64,000 nucleotides of DNA from Hydrogenoanaerobacterium saccharovorans (GTDB lineage: Bacteria > Bacillota > Clostridia > Oscillospirales > Ruminococcaceae). Made by a program: the position numbers and the translations under genes. Shown here in pieces: positions 25,902 through 34,799 of this stretch (its first letter is position 1; the number at the start of each line of letters is the position of its first letter). The stretch covers positions 1,612,001 to 1,676,000 of the forward strand of contig NZ_RKRD01000001.1 in assembly GCF_003814745.1 (NCBI RefSeq), in the 5' to 3' direction. The notes under the pieces were generated by a model. It worked only from the letters and a program-made list of their open reading frames with translations. It made no database searches and had not been told where the DNA came from.

Positions 25902-26537
25902 ATGAGTATTTTAGCTGAAATCTCTGAGAATCTTCAAAAAGGTAAGGCAAAAATCGTAAAGCAACTGGTTGAGGACGCAATTAACCAAGGAATTTCTGCA
26001 AAAGAGATTCTTGAGGAAGGTCTGCTTTCCGGTATGGGTATTATCGGTGAAAAATTTAAAAACAACGAGGTATATGTACCCGAAGTTTTAATTGCTGCCC
26101 GTGCAATGAACGCCGGTGCTGCTTTGCTAAAACCTCTGCTGAGTGAAGCAGGCGTTGTAGCAAACGGAAAAGTTTGCATAGGTACCGTTAAAGGTGACCT
26201 GCACGACATTGGAAAAAACCTTGTTAAAATGATGATGGAGGGCAAAGGCTTAGAGGTTATTGACCTTGGCACAGATGTACCGCCTGAAAAATATGTTGAA
26301 GCAGCTGTAAACGAAGGTTGTACCGTTATTTGCTGCTCTGCCCTGCTCACCACAACCATGGGCGTTATGAAAGATGTAGTTGCCGCTACAGAGGCTGCAG
26401 GCATTCGTGATAAAGTAAAAATCATGGTAGGCGGCGCACCTGTTACCGATGCTTTCTGCCAACAGATAGGCGCAGATCGTTATACACCCGATGCTTCGAC
26501 TGCAGCAGAAGTTGCAATTGAACTGTGTAAAGCATAA
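25902..26537 (+). CDS. Corrinoid (B12-binding) methyl-carrier protein
   Basis: This 211-residue protein is of the MtaC/MtbC/MttC type. Residues 1-90 form the helical cap (GLLSGMGIIGEKF, EVLIAARAMNAG). Residues 90-211 form the cobalamin domain with the base-off motif DLHDIGKNL (DxHxxG), a CSALLTTTM segment and VGGAPVTDAFC. It carries a methyl group from a methyltransferase to tetrahydrofolate or another acceptor. No methyltransferase gene is adjacent, so its partner is encoded elsewhere. Its terminator is shared with the convergent ATPase gene. Confidence 0.93.
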   Translation: MSILAEISENLQKGKAKIVKQLVEDAINQGISAKEILEEGLLSGMGIIGEKFKNNEVYVPEVLIAARAMNAGAALLKPLLSEAGVVANGKVCIGTVKGDLHDIGKNLVKMMMEGKGLEVIDLGTDVPPEKYVEAAVNEGCTVICCSALLTTTMGVMKDVVAATEAAGIRDKVKIMVGGAPVTDAFCQQIGADRYTPDASTAAEVAIELCKA

Positions 26538-26572
26538 CTATTAAAAAATTCTTCAAGTTCTGTAACATAAAA

Positions 26573-26607
26573 AAGAACCCTTCGTATATGAAGGGTTCTT
26601 TTTTTAT
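26573..26607. terminator. Bidirectional terminator
   Basis: AAGAACCCTTC (26573-26583) and GAAGGGTTCTT (26590-26600) form an 11-bp stem flanked by A and T runs. It serves the convergent corrinoid-protein and P-ATPase genes. Confidence 0.9.
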
Positions 26608-26609
26608 GT

Positions 26610-29303
26610 TTATTCTTTTATTTCGTTGGGAGACAGGAACCGAGTTTTACGCTTTGTTAGAATAAGAATAGATGAAAGGACGGGTGCAAACATTACATAC
26701 ACAAGCATAGTCATAAGATGATGCCAGCCGAGCGGAACCGTTTTGAATACATTATTGAGAAACGGTACATAAATTGCTGCCCAAAGCACACCTGCTGATA
26801 CCAATACCGCCAAAATCAATTTGATATTGTTAAACGGGTTGATACGAAACAGACCGTGTTCTTCGCTCTTACATTCGAATACATGAATCAGCTGTGTGAT
26901 AACCAATGTTGCAAATGCGCCGGTACGTGCAAGGTTGATATCCCCAAATTCGCGCATAAAATTACTGAATACCGCAATGGTCGTAAGCCCGATGAGGCAC
27001 CCTCGGAAGATAATGGTAGAAAGCAATCCTCCCGATAGAATGCTCTCTCCTTTACTGCGCGGACGCACCTCCATAACATCGTGGTCGGCAGGCTCCAGCC
27101 CGAGGGCAATGGCAGGTAAACCATCGGTTGCCAGGTTGATCAGTAAAATCTGTATGGGGAGCAATATGACAGGCATCCCCATGAGCATACCGACAAACAT
27201 GGTGATGACTTCGCCGATATTGCAGGAAAGAAGATAACGGATAAACTTACGGATATTGCGGTAAATTACCCGTCCTTCCTCAATGGCAGCCACAAGGGTT
27301 GCAAAGTTATCATCAAGCAATATCACCGAAGACGCCTCTTTGGTAACGTCGGTTCCGCCTTCGCCCATAGAAACACCAATGTCTGCCTCTTTTACAGCAG
27401 GTGCGTCATTCACACCGTCACCTGTCATAGCTACAATATTCCCCTGCTTTTTAAGGGCACGTACAATTTTGAGTTTATGCTCGGGGCTGACACGCGCAAA
27501 TACTGTAGTTTTTCCAATATTGCTTTCAAACTCGGCATCGCTCATTTTGTCAATCTCTTTGCCGGTAAAAACCATATCCCCTTTGCGTAAAATATTTAAT
27601 TCCGATGCAATGGCAGATGCAGTAAGCTTATGGTCACCTGTAATCATAATTGTTTTTATACCCGCTCTGTGGCATTTTCGTACGGCATCAAATGCTTCTT
27701 TACGGGGAGGATCTATCATACCTGCCAGCCCTACAAAAGTGAGATTTTCTTCTTTGGTTGGTGTTTCTCCTTCCCGCAATTCTCGGTAAGCAAAAGCCAA
27801 AACGCGCAGTGCCTTTTTTGCCATCTGCTCATTTGCCGATTCAATCGTACGGCGAATGGAAAGTGTCATTGTTTCCTGCTCTCTTCCGCGCTGATAACAA
27901 TTGCATTTCTCCAAAATCATATCCGGCGCGCCCTTTGTAAGCAGGTATCTGGTACCGCTGCGGTCTTGCACTACTACCGACATGCACTTGCGTACAGAGT
28001 CAAACGGCAATTCGTCCATACGCGTGTAACTAACCGCCGATGATTTTTCGGTGACATGTCCTTTTGCCGCCATAACCATGAGGGCTACCTCAGTAGGCTC
28101 CCCATTTACCTGCCAATTCAATTTGCTTTTATGTCGTAAAAATATATCATCCTGTTCATTCTCAATGTGCGCATTGTTACACATTACAGCAATATCAAGC
28201 AGCAACCGTATATCCGGCTGTGCAGCAACACCAACACTGCTGCCATGGTAAAGAAGTTCGCCGCTTTTTTCGGTGCCGTTGCCCGTTACGGTAATCTGCC
28301 GTTCGATTGTAAACAGTTCTTTTACCGTCATTCTATTTTCTGTAAGCGTTCCGGTCTTGTCCGAACAGATGACACCTGCGCACCCCATTGTCTCCACTGC
28401 GTGAAGCTTACGTATCAGCGCATTGCGTTTGAGCATACGTGAGACAGCAAGTGCCAAAGCAATGGTAACAACAGCGGGCAGTCCCTCCGGTATGGCAGCG
28501 ACAGACAGAGAAATACCGGTAAGAATCATATCAAAAACAGGCTCACCGCGAATAATACCTGTAACCGTAACGATAGCACAGATGACCAAACAGCCAATAG
28601 CAAGATATTTACTCATGCCATCCAGTTTTTCTTGCAGTGGGGTTTTTTCTTCCGATATTTCTGTGAGCAGACCCGCAATTTTCCCCATCTCGGTACGCAT
28701 ACCGGTATCGAGCACAATTGCTTTGCAACGCCCTTTTACAATGTTTGTCCCCATAAAAACCATATTGTTATGTTCACGGGCGGGGTGCTCAAAGTTTTCA
28801 TCTTCAAACTTTTCTACCGGTACCGATTCCCCGCTGAGCATTGCCTCATCTGCTTGCAGAGCACTTGCTTCAAGCACCTGAGCATCGGCGGGCACTCTAT
28901 CGCCTGCTTCAAGCAAAATCAAGTCTCCCGGTACAAGTTCAATTGCTTCCAATTCCGTCTTTTTACCGTCTCTTATTACCTTTGCGTGAGGTGCAGCAAG
29001 GTTTTTGAGTGCTTCCAGCGTCTTTTCGGTACGAAATTCTTGTGCAAAACCCAAAATAGCATTTACCAGAACAATCAATACAATGGTAAGTGCTTCAACT
29101 GCCTCCCCCATAAAAACCGACAGTACGGTTGCAATCAGTAGAATAATTACCATCAAATCTTTAAATTGACCAACAAACATTTTTAGTGCACTGTGCTTTT
29201 TCCCGGCTGCCAACACATTTTCGCCGTACTCAAACAAGCGCTTGTTTGCCTGCTGGGTAGTAAGTCCGGCATATCCGCAGTTTTTTGGTTCACGTCTTGC
29301 CAT
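26610..29303 (-). CDS. P2-type cation ATPase, probably Ca2+-transporting
   Basis: This 897-residue protein has the phosphorylated D315 in CSDKTGTLTENRM, the ATP-domain motif TGDGVNDAPAVKEADIG, and the M4 ion site IPEGLPA (271-277), which together with its length point to a SERCA/PMCA-like calcium pump (YloB/LMCA1 type). About ten membrane segments are visible, four before and six after the catalytic loops, with acidic/polar residues in M5-M6 (NIGEV, LLINLATDGLPA). Ca2+ is favoured over Na+/K+ from this motif set, but the exact ion is not proven. The ATG follows GGGAGGA. Confidence 0.9.
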   Translation of the reverse strand: MARREPKNCGYAGLTTQQANKRLFEYGENVLAAGKKHSALKMFVGQFKDLMVIILLIATVLSVFMGEAVEALTIVLIVLVNAILGFAQEFRTEKTLEALKNLAAPHAKVIRDGKKTELEAIELVPGDLILLEAGDRVPADAQVLEASALQADEAMLSGESVPVEKFEDENFEHPAREHNNMVFMGTNIVKGRCKAIVLDTGMRTEMGKIAGLLTEISEEKTPLQEKLDGMSKYLAIGCLVICAIVTVTGIIRGEPVFDMILTGISLSVAAIPEGLPAVVTIALALAVSRMLKRNALIRKLHAVETMGCAGVICSDKTGTLTENRMTVKELFTIERQITVTGNGTEKSGELLYHGSSVGVAAQPDIRLLLDIAVMCNNAHIENEQDDIFLRHKSKLNWQVNGEPTEVALMVMAAKGHVTEKSSAVSYTRMDELPFDSVRKCMSVVVQDRSGTRYLLTKGAPDMILEKCNCYQRGREQETMTLSIRRTIESANEQMAKKALRVLAFAYRELREGETPTKEENLTFVGLAGMIDPPRKEAFDAVRKCHRAGIKTIMITGDHKLTASAIASELNILRKGDMVFTGKEIDKMSDAEFESNIGKTTVFARVSPEHKLKIVRALKKQGNIVAMTGDGVNDAPAVKEADIGVSMGEGGTDVTKEASSVILLDDNFATLVAAIEEGRVIYRNIRKFIRYLLSCNIGEVITMFVGMLMGMPVILLPIQILLINLATDGLPAIALGLEPADHDVMEVRPRSKGESILSGGLLSTIIFRGCLIGLTTIAVFSNFMREFGDINLARTGAFATLVITQLIHVFECKSEEHGLFRINPFNNIKLILAVLVSAGVLWAAIYVPFLNNVFKTVPLGWHHLMTMLVYVMFAPVLSSILILTKRKTRFLSPNEIKE

Positions 29304-29384
29304 ATTTCAGTCCTCCCTGTTATTGTCAAAGTCATGTGCTAGTCCAACTATATTCACAACAGGAAGAAAATATACAACCAACCT

Positions 29385-29413
29385 TTGACTATTGTTGAGG
29401 TACGGTTTAAAAT
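29385..29413 (+). promoter_or_regulatory. Probable sbcDC promoter
   Basis: TTGACT (29385-29390), a 17-bp spacer and TAAAAT (29408-29413) precede the sbcD start by about 44 bp. Confidence 0.65.
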
Positions 29414-29456
29414 AGAATTATCTATTTCTGCAATATTCGACGGAGGGCAGCATATT

Positions 29457-30626
29457 ATGAGGATTGTACATACATCGGACTGGCATCTTGGTAAAATCGT
29501 AAATGAATTTTCGATGCTGGACGATCAACGATTTATACTAAAGCAAATGATCGATTTTTTAGTGCAGCAAAAAGCGGAATTGCTGGTGATAGCGGGCGAC
29601 TTGTATGATCGTTCGATACCGCCGGCAGACGCAGTATCCCTATTAGACGAAGTGTTTTACCGTATTACGGTAGAAGCGGGAATTCCAATCATAGCGGTAA
29701 GCGGCAACCATGACAGCCCGCAGCGGCTTAACTTTGCAAGCAGAATTTACGAGCGTTCGGGGCTGTACGTTGAAGGTATCTATAATAAGACGATTCGAAA
29801 AATTACATTGCAAGACGAATTTGGTAATATACATTTTTATTGTCTGCCTTATATTGAGCCTGCAATTGTAAGGGCAGATTTCCCCGATGAAAAGATTCAC
29901 AGCTACGACGATGCTTTTCGTACATTGATTCACCACAACCTTACCGAAATCGACCTTACCGAGCGAAATGTACTGGTAACGCATGGCTTTTTCTCTTATC
30001 TTAAAAACCCCGACGCTGTCGAGCGCAGCGACTCCGAAATCAGCATTGGGGGCAGCGATTTGATTGATGCCTCTTATGTAGATATGTTTGATTATGTGGC
30101 ACTGGGGCATCTGCATCGGCAGCAAAAAGCGGGGCGGGATAATATCCGCTACAGCGGTTCTCCGCTAAAATATTCGATACAGGAAAGTACATCGCAAAAA
30201 TCGATTACTACGATCGAGATGCGTGAAAAAGGTGAACTCAGTATAAAAAAATACGGCTTAACCCCTCGGCGGGATATGCGTGTTTTGTTAGGAAGCTTTG
30301 AACAGCTAAGCAATGCTGCAAATGTGCAGGGCAACCGCGAAGACTACGTGTATGCTCAGCTTACGGACGACAGCTTAATTCCGTGCGCAATGGACAAGTT
30401 GCGCACGGTATACCCCAATATTATGGGTATGGAACTGATTGGGCGTAAACATGAGTTTGATGCTTCGGTAAGTGCTGCCGCCGCGGTGAAAAACAAAACA
30501 CCTCAGGAGTTGTTTGAAGAGTTTTATTCTGCCGTAAAAGGAGAAGAAATTACCGATTCGCGCCGTACGATGGCAAGTAAATTGTTCAGCAAACTGCAAG
30601 GAGGGTACGACGATGAAACCAATTAA
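29457..30626 (+). CDS. sbcD: SbcD, nuclease subunit of SbcCD
   Basis: This 389-residue Mre11-type phosphoesterase starts at ATG 29457, preceded by GGAGGG; the longer frame crosses the promoter. Metal-binding motifs are all there: HTSDWHLGK, AGDLYDRSIP, VSGNHDSPQR, VTHGFF and LGHLHRQQ. With SbcC it cuts DNA hairpins and protein-blocked ends in repair and replication. Its end overlaps the sbcC start by 14 bp. Confidence 0.95.
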   Translation: MRIVHTSDWHLGKIVNEFSMLDDQRFILKQMIDFLVQQKAELLVIAGDLYDRSIPPADAVSLLDEVFYRITVEAGIPIIAVSGNHDSPQRLNFASRIYERSGLYVEGIYNKTIRKITLQDEFGNIHFYCLPYIEPAIVRADFPDEKIHSYDDAFRTLIHHNLTEIDLTERNVLVTHGFFSYLKNPDAVERSDSEISIGGSDLIDASYVDMFDYVALGHLHRQQKAGRDNIRYSGSPLKYSIQESTSQKSITTIEMREKGELSIKKYGLTPRRDMRVLLGSFEQLSNAANVQGNREDYVYAQLTDDSLIPCAMDKLRTVYPNIMGMELIGRKHEFDASVSAAAAVKNKTPQELFEEFYSAVKGEEITDSRRTMASKLFSKLQGGYDDETN

Positions 30627-33591
30627 ACTAACGATGAATGCATTCGGCCCGTTTTCAGGCAGTGAGACCATTGATTTTACAACCATTATACAAAGCGGAA
30701 TCTTTTTAATTACAGGCCCCACAGGTGCGGGGAAAACCACAATTTTTGACGCCATTTGCTTTGCACTGTACGGCAGAGCAAGCGGTGACAACCGGCAAAA
30801 CGAAAACTTTAAAAGCGACTTTGCACCCGAAACCACATTATGCAACGTTTATTTTGAGTTTGAGCTACGCGGAAAGGTGTTTTGCCTTTTTCGGCAGCCG
30901 CAGCAGCAAAAATTAACAAGCAAAGGCACTTACACGATGGTGCCAAGCAAGGTGGAACTTACTTTGCCAAATGGTGATGTAATAACCGGCGCTTTGGACG
31001 TAAATGTGCGCATCAATGATATATTGGGTATCAACCTTAATCAGTTTAAACAAATTGTTATGTTGGCACAGGGCGAATTTCAGCGTCTTTTGGAAGCATC
31101 CTCCGATGAAAAACAAGAAATTTTTCGCCGTATTTTTTCAACTGAATTGTTCGACCGTTTTGCACAAGAACTAGGCGAAAAAACACGCACATTGGATGCA
31201 GCTATCGGAAAGCAGACCGATGCCATTGCAGTCTGTGCATCCGGTATGGATTGCGGCGGAGATGCCGAGTTTTACGCTTTAACGCAAGCACCCTCCATTG
31301 ACGTTGAGGTATTGCTTGCTGCTGCCGAAACTTTTGTAAAGCAAGACCGAGCAAAGCTTGAAAAGCTGGAGCAGAAATTACTCGATTTAAATGCATTGAG
31401 AGATAAACTGAATTTAGAGCAAGCTGTAGAAGTTAACCATAAATTTGAAAAACTTGAAGATTTACAAAAGAAAACCAATGTACTGCTCAGCCGAAAAGGT
31501 TATATTGCCGAGCAAAAAAATAAATTGGATTTGATTCGCGGTGCACAGCAGGTTAGCAAATCTGATGATATGATTGCTCAACTCAGTGCACAGATAGCAG
31601 AGTATCAAAAAGAAATGCAGGATTGCCAACACCGCCTGCCCTTGCTTGCAAACACAATGCGCCAATCACAATCTGCGTTATACGAAGCAAAATCGCGCGA
31701 AGAAGTAAAACAAAATCTAATCGAGCACAGAACAAAGTTAGCAGCCACACAAAATGTGTTTTTTAAAATTGAGCAATGCAATGCAGAACTTTTGGAACTA
31801 AAAAAAGCACGTGAACGGCTGAAAAAAAATGAATATATATTGCAAAAGTTAAAAGAACGCTCGGTTATGATTGCACAACTTCGGGAAGCACGAAAAAAAC
31901 TTGCCAATATTGAGCAGCTGTCGTTACTTTGCGAAAAAGCGATTGAAGGCAACAAAGCGTTTGCAGCGGTAAAAGAAGATTATATTTTGCAGTACGACCG
32001 CTTTTTAAGCGCCCAAGCAGGTGTTTTAGCTCGTACATTAGAAGATCATCTCCCCTGCCCTGTTTGCGGCTCTTTCGACCACCCAGCGCCCGCAAAACTT
32101 GCTGAGGACGTACCGACGCAAGCCAGCTTGGATGAAACCCGCAACGATTTAGACGCGTTGACGGCTGCGCTGAACACCTTGGAAACGGACATAAAAGCTT
32201 GTTTTCGTCAAATTAATTATATGGACGATGTGTATAGCTTTAAAGAAGAGGAAGTTTTAAGCTATCCTTCTGAGATTTCTGCTTCAAAAGAAAATTTTGA
32301 GCGCCATGTATCTGCCTTACAAAATCAAATTCAAGAAATTGAACTGGAAGTTGCAGAGCTGACCGATATTGCCAAACCCGATGAGAAATATGATGATGAA
32401 ATCGCAGTACTTGATGAAATAGCCAAAGTCACCAACCGTTTGCTTAAATCAAAAGCTGAAATTGACAGTAAAAAGAGACAAATTGATGAATTATATGAGC
32501 AACTGTCAGCTGATATTAAGGATGCGGAACAATTAAAGGCAGAGATTGAAGCTACCGATAAACAAATCGTACAGATTAACGAACAAATAGCTTCGACCAC
32601 GCAGCGTTTTATGGATGCAAAATCGGAATACGATAAACTTTGCAAAACAGTAGAAATTTCGCGCAGCAAGATGTTTAATTTGAACAATCAGCTTAGCCTT
32701 GCCCAAAACCAATTCCACGCCGATTTAAACATCTTTCGCTTTACATCGCGTGAAATGTATGAAGAGCATCGCGCCCTTATCGATAAAGCAACAGAAATTG
32801 AAGAAATTATCAATAGTTATAACATCGCTTGTACGGCTGCTACCACAGAGCTCAACTCTTTAGAAACTGAATTGCGTGATAAAACACAGGCAGACGTTGA
32901 ACTATTAAGTGCACAACACAAAGAACTTACTGCACGAATTTCAGATCTCAATCAGCAGAAGGTAACACTGGCTGCACGAGTTAAAATTAATACGCAGGCG
33001 GTTGGTTCTATTCGTGAACGTTATAACGGAATGGCAAAACTATATTCACAATATAAAGATGTAAGCGAACTTTACCGCCTTGCAAGCGGTAACAATGCAC
33101 AGCGAATTTCGTTTGAAAGTTATGTTCTCGCATCCTATTTTGATGATATTATCGCATTGGCAAACATGCGGCTTAGTAAAATGACTTTTTCTCGATATGA
33201 ACTTCGCCGTAAATCCGACCGTGAAAAATTCGGGCGGGCATCCGGATTGAGCCTTGAAATAATCGATAATTATAGTGGGAAGGCACGCCATATAACGACT
33301 CTTTCAGGCGGTGAAAGTTTTAAAACATCGCTTGCTTTGGCATTAAGCCTGGCAGACATTGTGCAGATGTATGCAGGAGGAGTAATAATCGACACGATGT
33401 TTATTGACGAAGGTTTTGGCACATTGGATGATGAATCATTAAGTTCGGCTGTTCAAACGCTAATGTCATTGGGTGAAGATGGACGTGTTGTAGGTATTAT
33501 CTCTCATGTGAGCGAGTTGAAAGATCGCATTCCTACACGCATAAATGTAACTTCTACCAAGTCGGGCAGTACGTGCAACATAGTATCGTAG
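30613..33591 (+). CDS. sbcC: SbcC, ATPase subunit of SbcCD
   Basis: This 992-residue SMC-like ATPase has Walker A GPTGAGKTT near residue 36, long coiled coils, the zinc hook CPVC near residue 481 (HLPCPVCGSFDHPAP), a second coil, the ABC signature TLSGGESFKTSLALALSLAD and Walker B MFIDEGFGTLDDES. It holds and opens DNA ends for SbcD. It starts inside sbcD after GGAGGG. No terminator is obvious right after it. Confidence 0.95.
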   Translation: MKPIKLTMNAFGPFSGSETIDFTTIIQSGIFLITGPTGAGKTTIFDAICFALYGRASGDNRQNENFKSDFAPETTLCNVYFEFELRGKVFCLFRQPQQQKLTSKGTYTMVPSKVELTLPNGDVITGALDVNVRINDILGINLNQFKQIVMLAQGEFQRLLEASSDEKQEIFRRIFSTELFDRFAQELGEKTRTLDAAIGKQTDAIAVCASGMDCGGDAEFYALTQAPSIDVEVLLAAAETFVKQDRAKLEKLEQKLLDLNALRDKLNLEQAVEVNHKFEKLEDLQKKTNVLLSRKGYIAEQKNKLDLIRGAQQVSKSDDMIAQLSAQIAEYQKEMQDCQHRLPLLANTMRQSQSALYEAKSREEVKQNLIEHRTKLAATQNVFFKIEQCNAELLELKKARERLKKNEYILQKLKERSVMIAQLREARKKLANIEQLSLLCEKAIEGNKAFAAVKEDYILQYDRFLSAQAGVLARTLEDHLPCPVCGSFDHPAPAKLAEDVPTQASLDETRNDLDALTAALNTLETDIKACFRQINYMDDVYSFKEEEVLSYPSEISASKENFERHVSALQNQIQEIELEVAELTDIAKPDEKYDDEIAVLDEIAKVTNRLLKSKAEIDSKKRQIDELYEQLSADIKDAEQLKAEIEATDKQIVQINEQIASTTQRFMDAKSEYDKLCKTVEISRSKMFNLNNQLSLAQNQFHADLNIFRFTSREMYEEHRALIDKATEIEEIINSYNIACTAATTELNSLETELRDKTQADVELLSAQHKELTARISDLNQQKVTLAARVKINTQAVGSIRERYNGMAKLYSQYKDVSELYRLASGNNAQRISFESYVLASYFDDIIALANMRLSKMTFSRYELRRKSDREKFGRASGLSLEIIDNYSGKARHITTLSGGESFKTSLALALSLADIVQMYAGGVIIDTMFIDEGFGTLDDESLSSAVQTLMSLGEDGRVVGIISHVSELKDRIPTRINVTSTKSGSTCNIVS

Positions 33592-33631
33592 TGATAAAAT
33601 AGCGAAAAAAGAAAATTTATGAAAAAAACCC

Positions 33632-33660
33632 TTGACTTTTTTAACATCTCTTGATATAAT
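33632..33660 (+). promoter_or_regulatory. Strong promoter of tRNA-Leu
   Basis: TTGACT (33632-33637), exactly 17 bp, and consensus TATAAT (33655-33660) lie 32 bp before the mature tRNA. Confidence 0.85.
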
Positions 33661-33661
33661 A

Positions 33662-33692
33662 ATATTCGTTCCACAGTGACAGGAACGAATAT
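33662..33692 (+). other. Perfect hairpin in the tRNA-Leu leader
   Basis: ATATTCGTTCC (33662-33672) and GGAACGAATAT (33682-33692) are perfectly complementary across a 9-nt loop. The stem begins right after the -10 box and ends at the base before mature tRNA position 1. The leader RNA would fold completely, up to the RNase P cut. Confidence 0.75.
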
Positions 33693-33778
33693 GCGAGGGT
33701 GGCGGAATGGCAGACGCACTAGCTTGAGGTGCTAGCGGTTTCACGACTGTGTGGGTTCAAGTCCCATCCTTCGCACCA
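33693..33778 (+). tRNA. tRNA-Leu (anticodon GAG)
   Basis: An 86-nt class II tRNA. The acceptor GCGAGGG pairs with CCTTCGC (33768-33774) with one G-T pair, followed by A and encoded CCA. The anticodon arm is CTAGC-TTGAGGT-GCTAG, giving GAG, and the T-arm is GTGGGTTCAAGTCCCAT. A long variable arm (CGGTTTCACGACTG) fits leucine. It reads CTC/CTT codons. Confidence 0.95.
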
Positions 33779-33796
33779 AGAACGACGCTCAAAAAA

Positions 33797-33828
33797 GATA
33801 ACATCGGGAAATTCCCGATGTTATTGGC
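33797..33828 (+). terminator. Hairpin after tRNA-Leu
   Basis: ATAACATCGGGAA (33798-33810) and TTCCCGATGTTAT (33812-33824) pair perfectly with a one-base centre. A T-rich tract follows only after a further 15 bp. A second hairpin with a better T run, CCAAGTCTTTG (33896-33906) against CAAAGGCTTGG (33915-33925), lies downstream. Confidence 0.65.
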
Positions 33829-33895
33829 GTTTATAGAGGCTTTTTCTTCAAAAAGGGCGCCACTGCAAAACAAGAACTTTATAGAATGAGAACAG

Positions 33896-33933
33896 CCAAG
33901 TCTTTGGATAAAAACAAAGGCTTGGTGCTTTTT
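33896..33933 (+). terminator. Intrinsic terminator
   Basis: CCAAGTCTTTG and CAAAGGCTTGG form an 11-bp stem with one mismatch, followed by TGCTTTTTT. It is the likely end of the tRNA transcript. Confidence 0.65.
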
Positions 33934-34014
33934 TATTTCTACCGAAATTGAAAGGAATGAGAACAATGTCGAGAGCATTTATGTATGGTACAAGATTACA
34001 GGAGATGAAACAGT

Positions 34015-34155
34015 TTACTTTCGTCCCATTATCAGAGCCGCTTGCTTTAGGATATCATTCTCCATCAATAGTCGTTTGTTTTGCTTATGGCAGTTCAGTT
34101 CTTTTTCTTCTGGGGTACGGTTATTAATGAGTTTCGATCCCATATAATCATTCAT
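34015..34155 (-). pseudogene. IS3-family transposase OrfA, C-terminal remnant
   Basis: A 46-codon minus-strand frame ends in MENDILKQAALIMGRK, the characteristic end of IS3/IS150-type OrfA. It also carries YMGSKLINNRTPEEKELN, a common piece just before it. The helix-turn-helix part and OrfB are missing, so this is a dead fragment. It lies 240 bp after the tRNA-Leu gene. Confidence 0.75.
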
Positions 34156-34480
34156 TTCCTGTAGGTAAAAAATTAGGAATAGACATCATCATAGTTATAG
34201 GAGCCAATGCGCACAAACATCCTATTTTACAAATGTTCCCTCTCTTAAATTTTTTCTTTTTTATTAAATCTACTTAATATTCTTGATTAAAGCAAATTTG
34301 ATGGCTGTTACTCTATGAATAAAATACTGTAAAGTGCCAATATTTCTTTTTGAGTTATATCTTTTAATAAAATTAATTCTAAAGTAAAATAAACTTTAAT
34401 AGTATTGATATGATATAGAAAGTTAGCTGGTTTATTGAGTTAAGGCTGCTAATTGTAAATTTACCTCAAAAGCTATTGTA
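34156..34480. other. AT-rich noncoding stretch
   Basis: No gene, RNA or repeat is recognisable here. The base composition is clearly more AT-rich than the flanking genes, as is common at insertion scars. Confidence 0.4.
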
Positions 34481-34502
34481 TTTACCATACATATATGGTA
34501 AA
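34481..34502. promoter_or_regulatory. Inverted repeat upstream of the small membrane protein gene
   Basis: TTTACCATA (34481-34489), a CATA centre and TATGGTAAA (34494-34502) form a perfect 9-bp inverted repeat, 24 bp before the start of the next gene. A TATAGT box (34504-34509) follows. It could be a repressor site. Confidence 0.45.
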
Positions 34503-34525
34503 TTATAGTAAATTGAGGTGATTTG

Positions 34526-34750
34526 ATGGATATAGACTTTTTAACCGCAGCATGTAAAGAATTAGCAGTAAATTCCCCTTATACATTAATAATTATTTTA
34601 TTAATGTTCTTCTTTTCGCATCAAAACAAGGCAAGCTTAAAGCAAATCAACTCTATGTTTGAAACTTCTCTGCAAGAAATTCGAGAATGTCATCAACAAG
34701 CATTTGCCGAATTGAGAAAGATGATCAAAGCATCAAATTCTGTAAAGTAG
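34526..34750 (+). CDS. Small membrane protein with one TM helix and a coiled tail
   Basis: This 74-residue protein starts at ATG 34526, with GAGGTG 5 bp upstream (an in-frame TTG just before is not needed). One hydrophobic helix at about 18-34 (SPYTLIIILLMFFF) is followed by a charged, heptad-like tail (SLKQINSMFETSLQEIREC). The design resembles small phage holin-like or anchor proteins, but no family is certain. It sits in an AT-rich insertion zone with the next gene. Confidence 0.6.
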   Translation: MDIDFLTAACKELAVNSPYTLIIILLMFFFSHQNKASLKQINSMFETSLQEIRECHQQAFAELRKMIKASNSVK

Positions 34751-34799
34751 TGTCACTTAATTTTTTCTTTGAATAAAATGTTAGAAAGGGGGAATGTCA

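Noticed and set aside
26610..29303. Reading the P-type ATPase as a heavy-metal or potassium pump
   Set aside because: It has no N-terminal metal-binding CxxC or CPx motif in M4 (it has PEGLP) and is a single large subunit, which fits the Ca2+-type P2 family.
33779..34000. Idea that the tRNA-Leu 3' end is repeated as an attachment site of an integrated element
   Set aside because: No second exact copy of the tRNA 3' end and no integrase gene are found in the window; only degenerate T-arm-like pieces occur in the 140-bp repeats.
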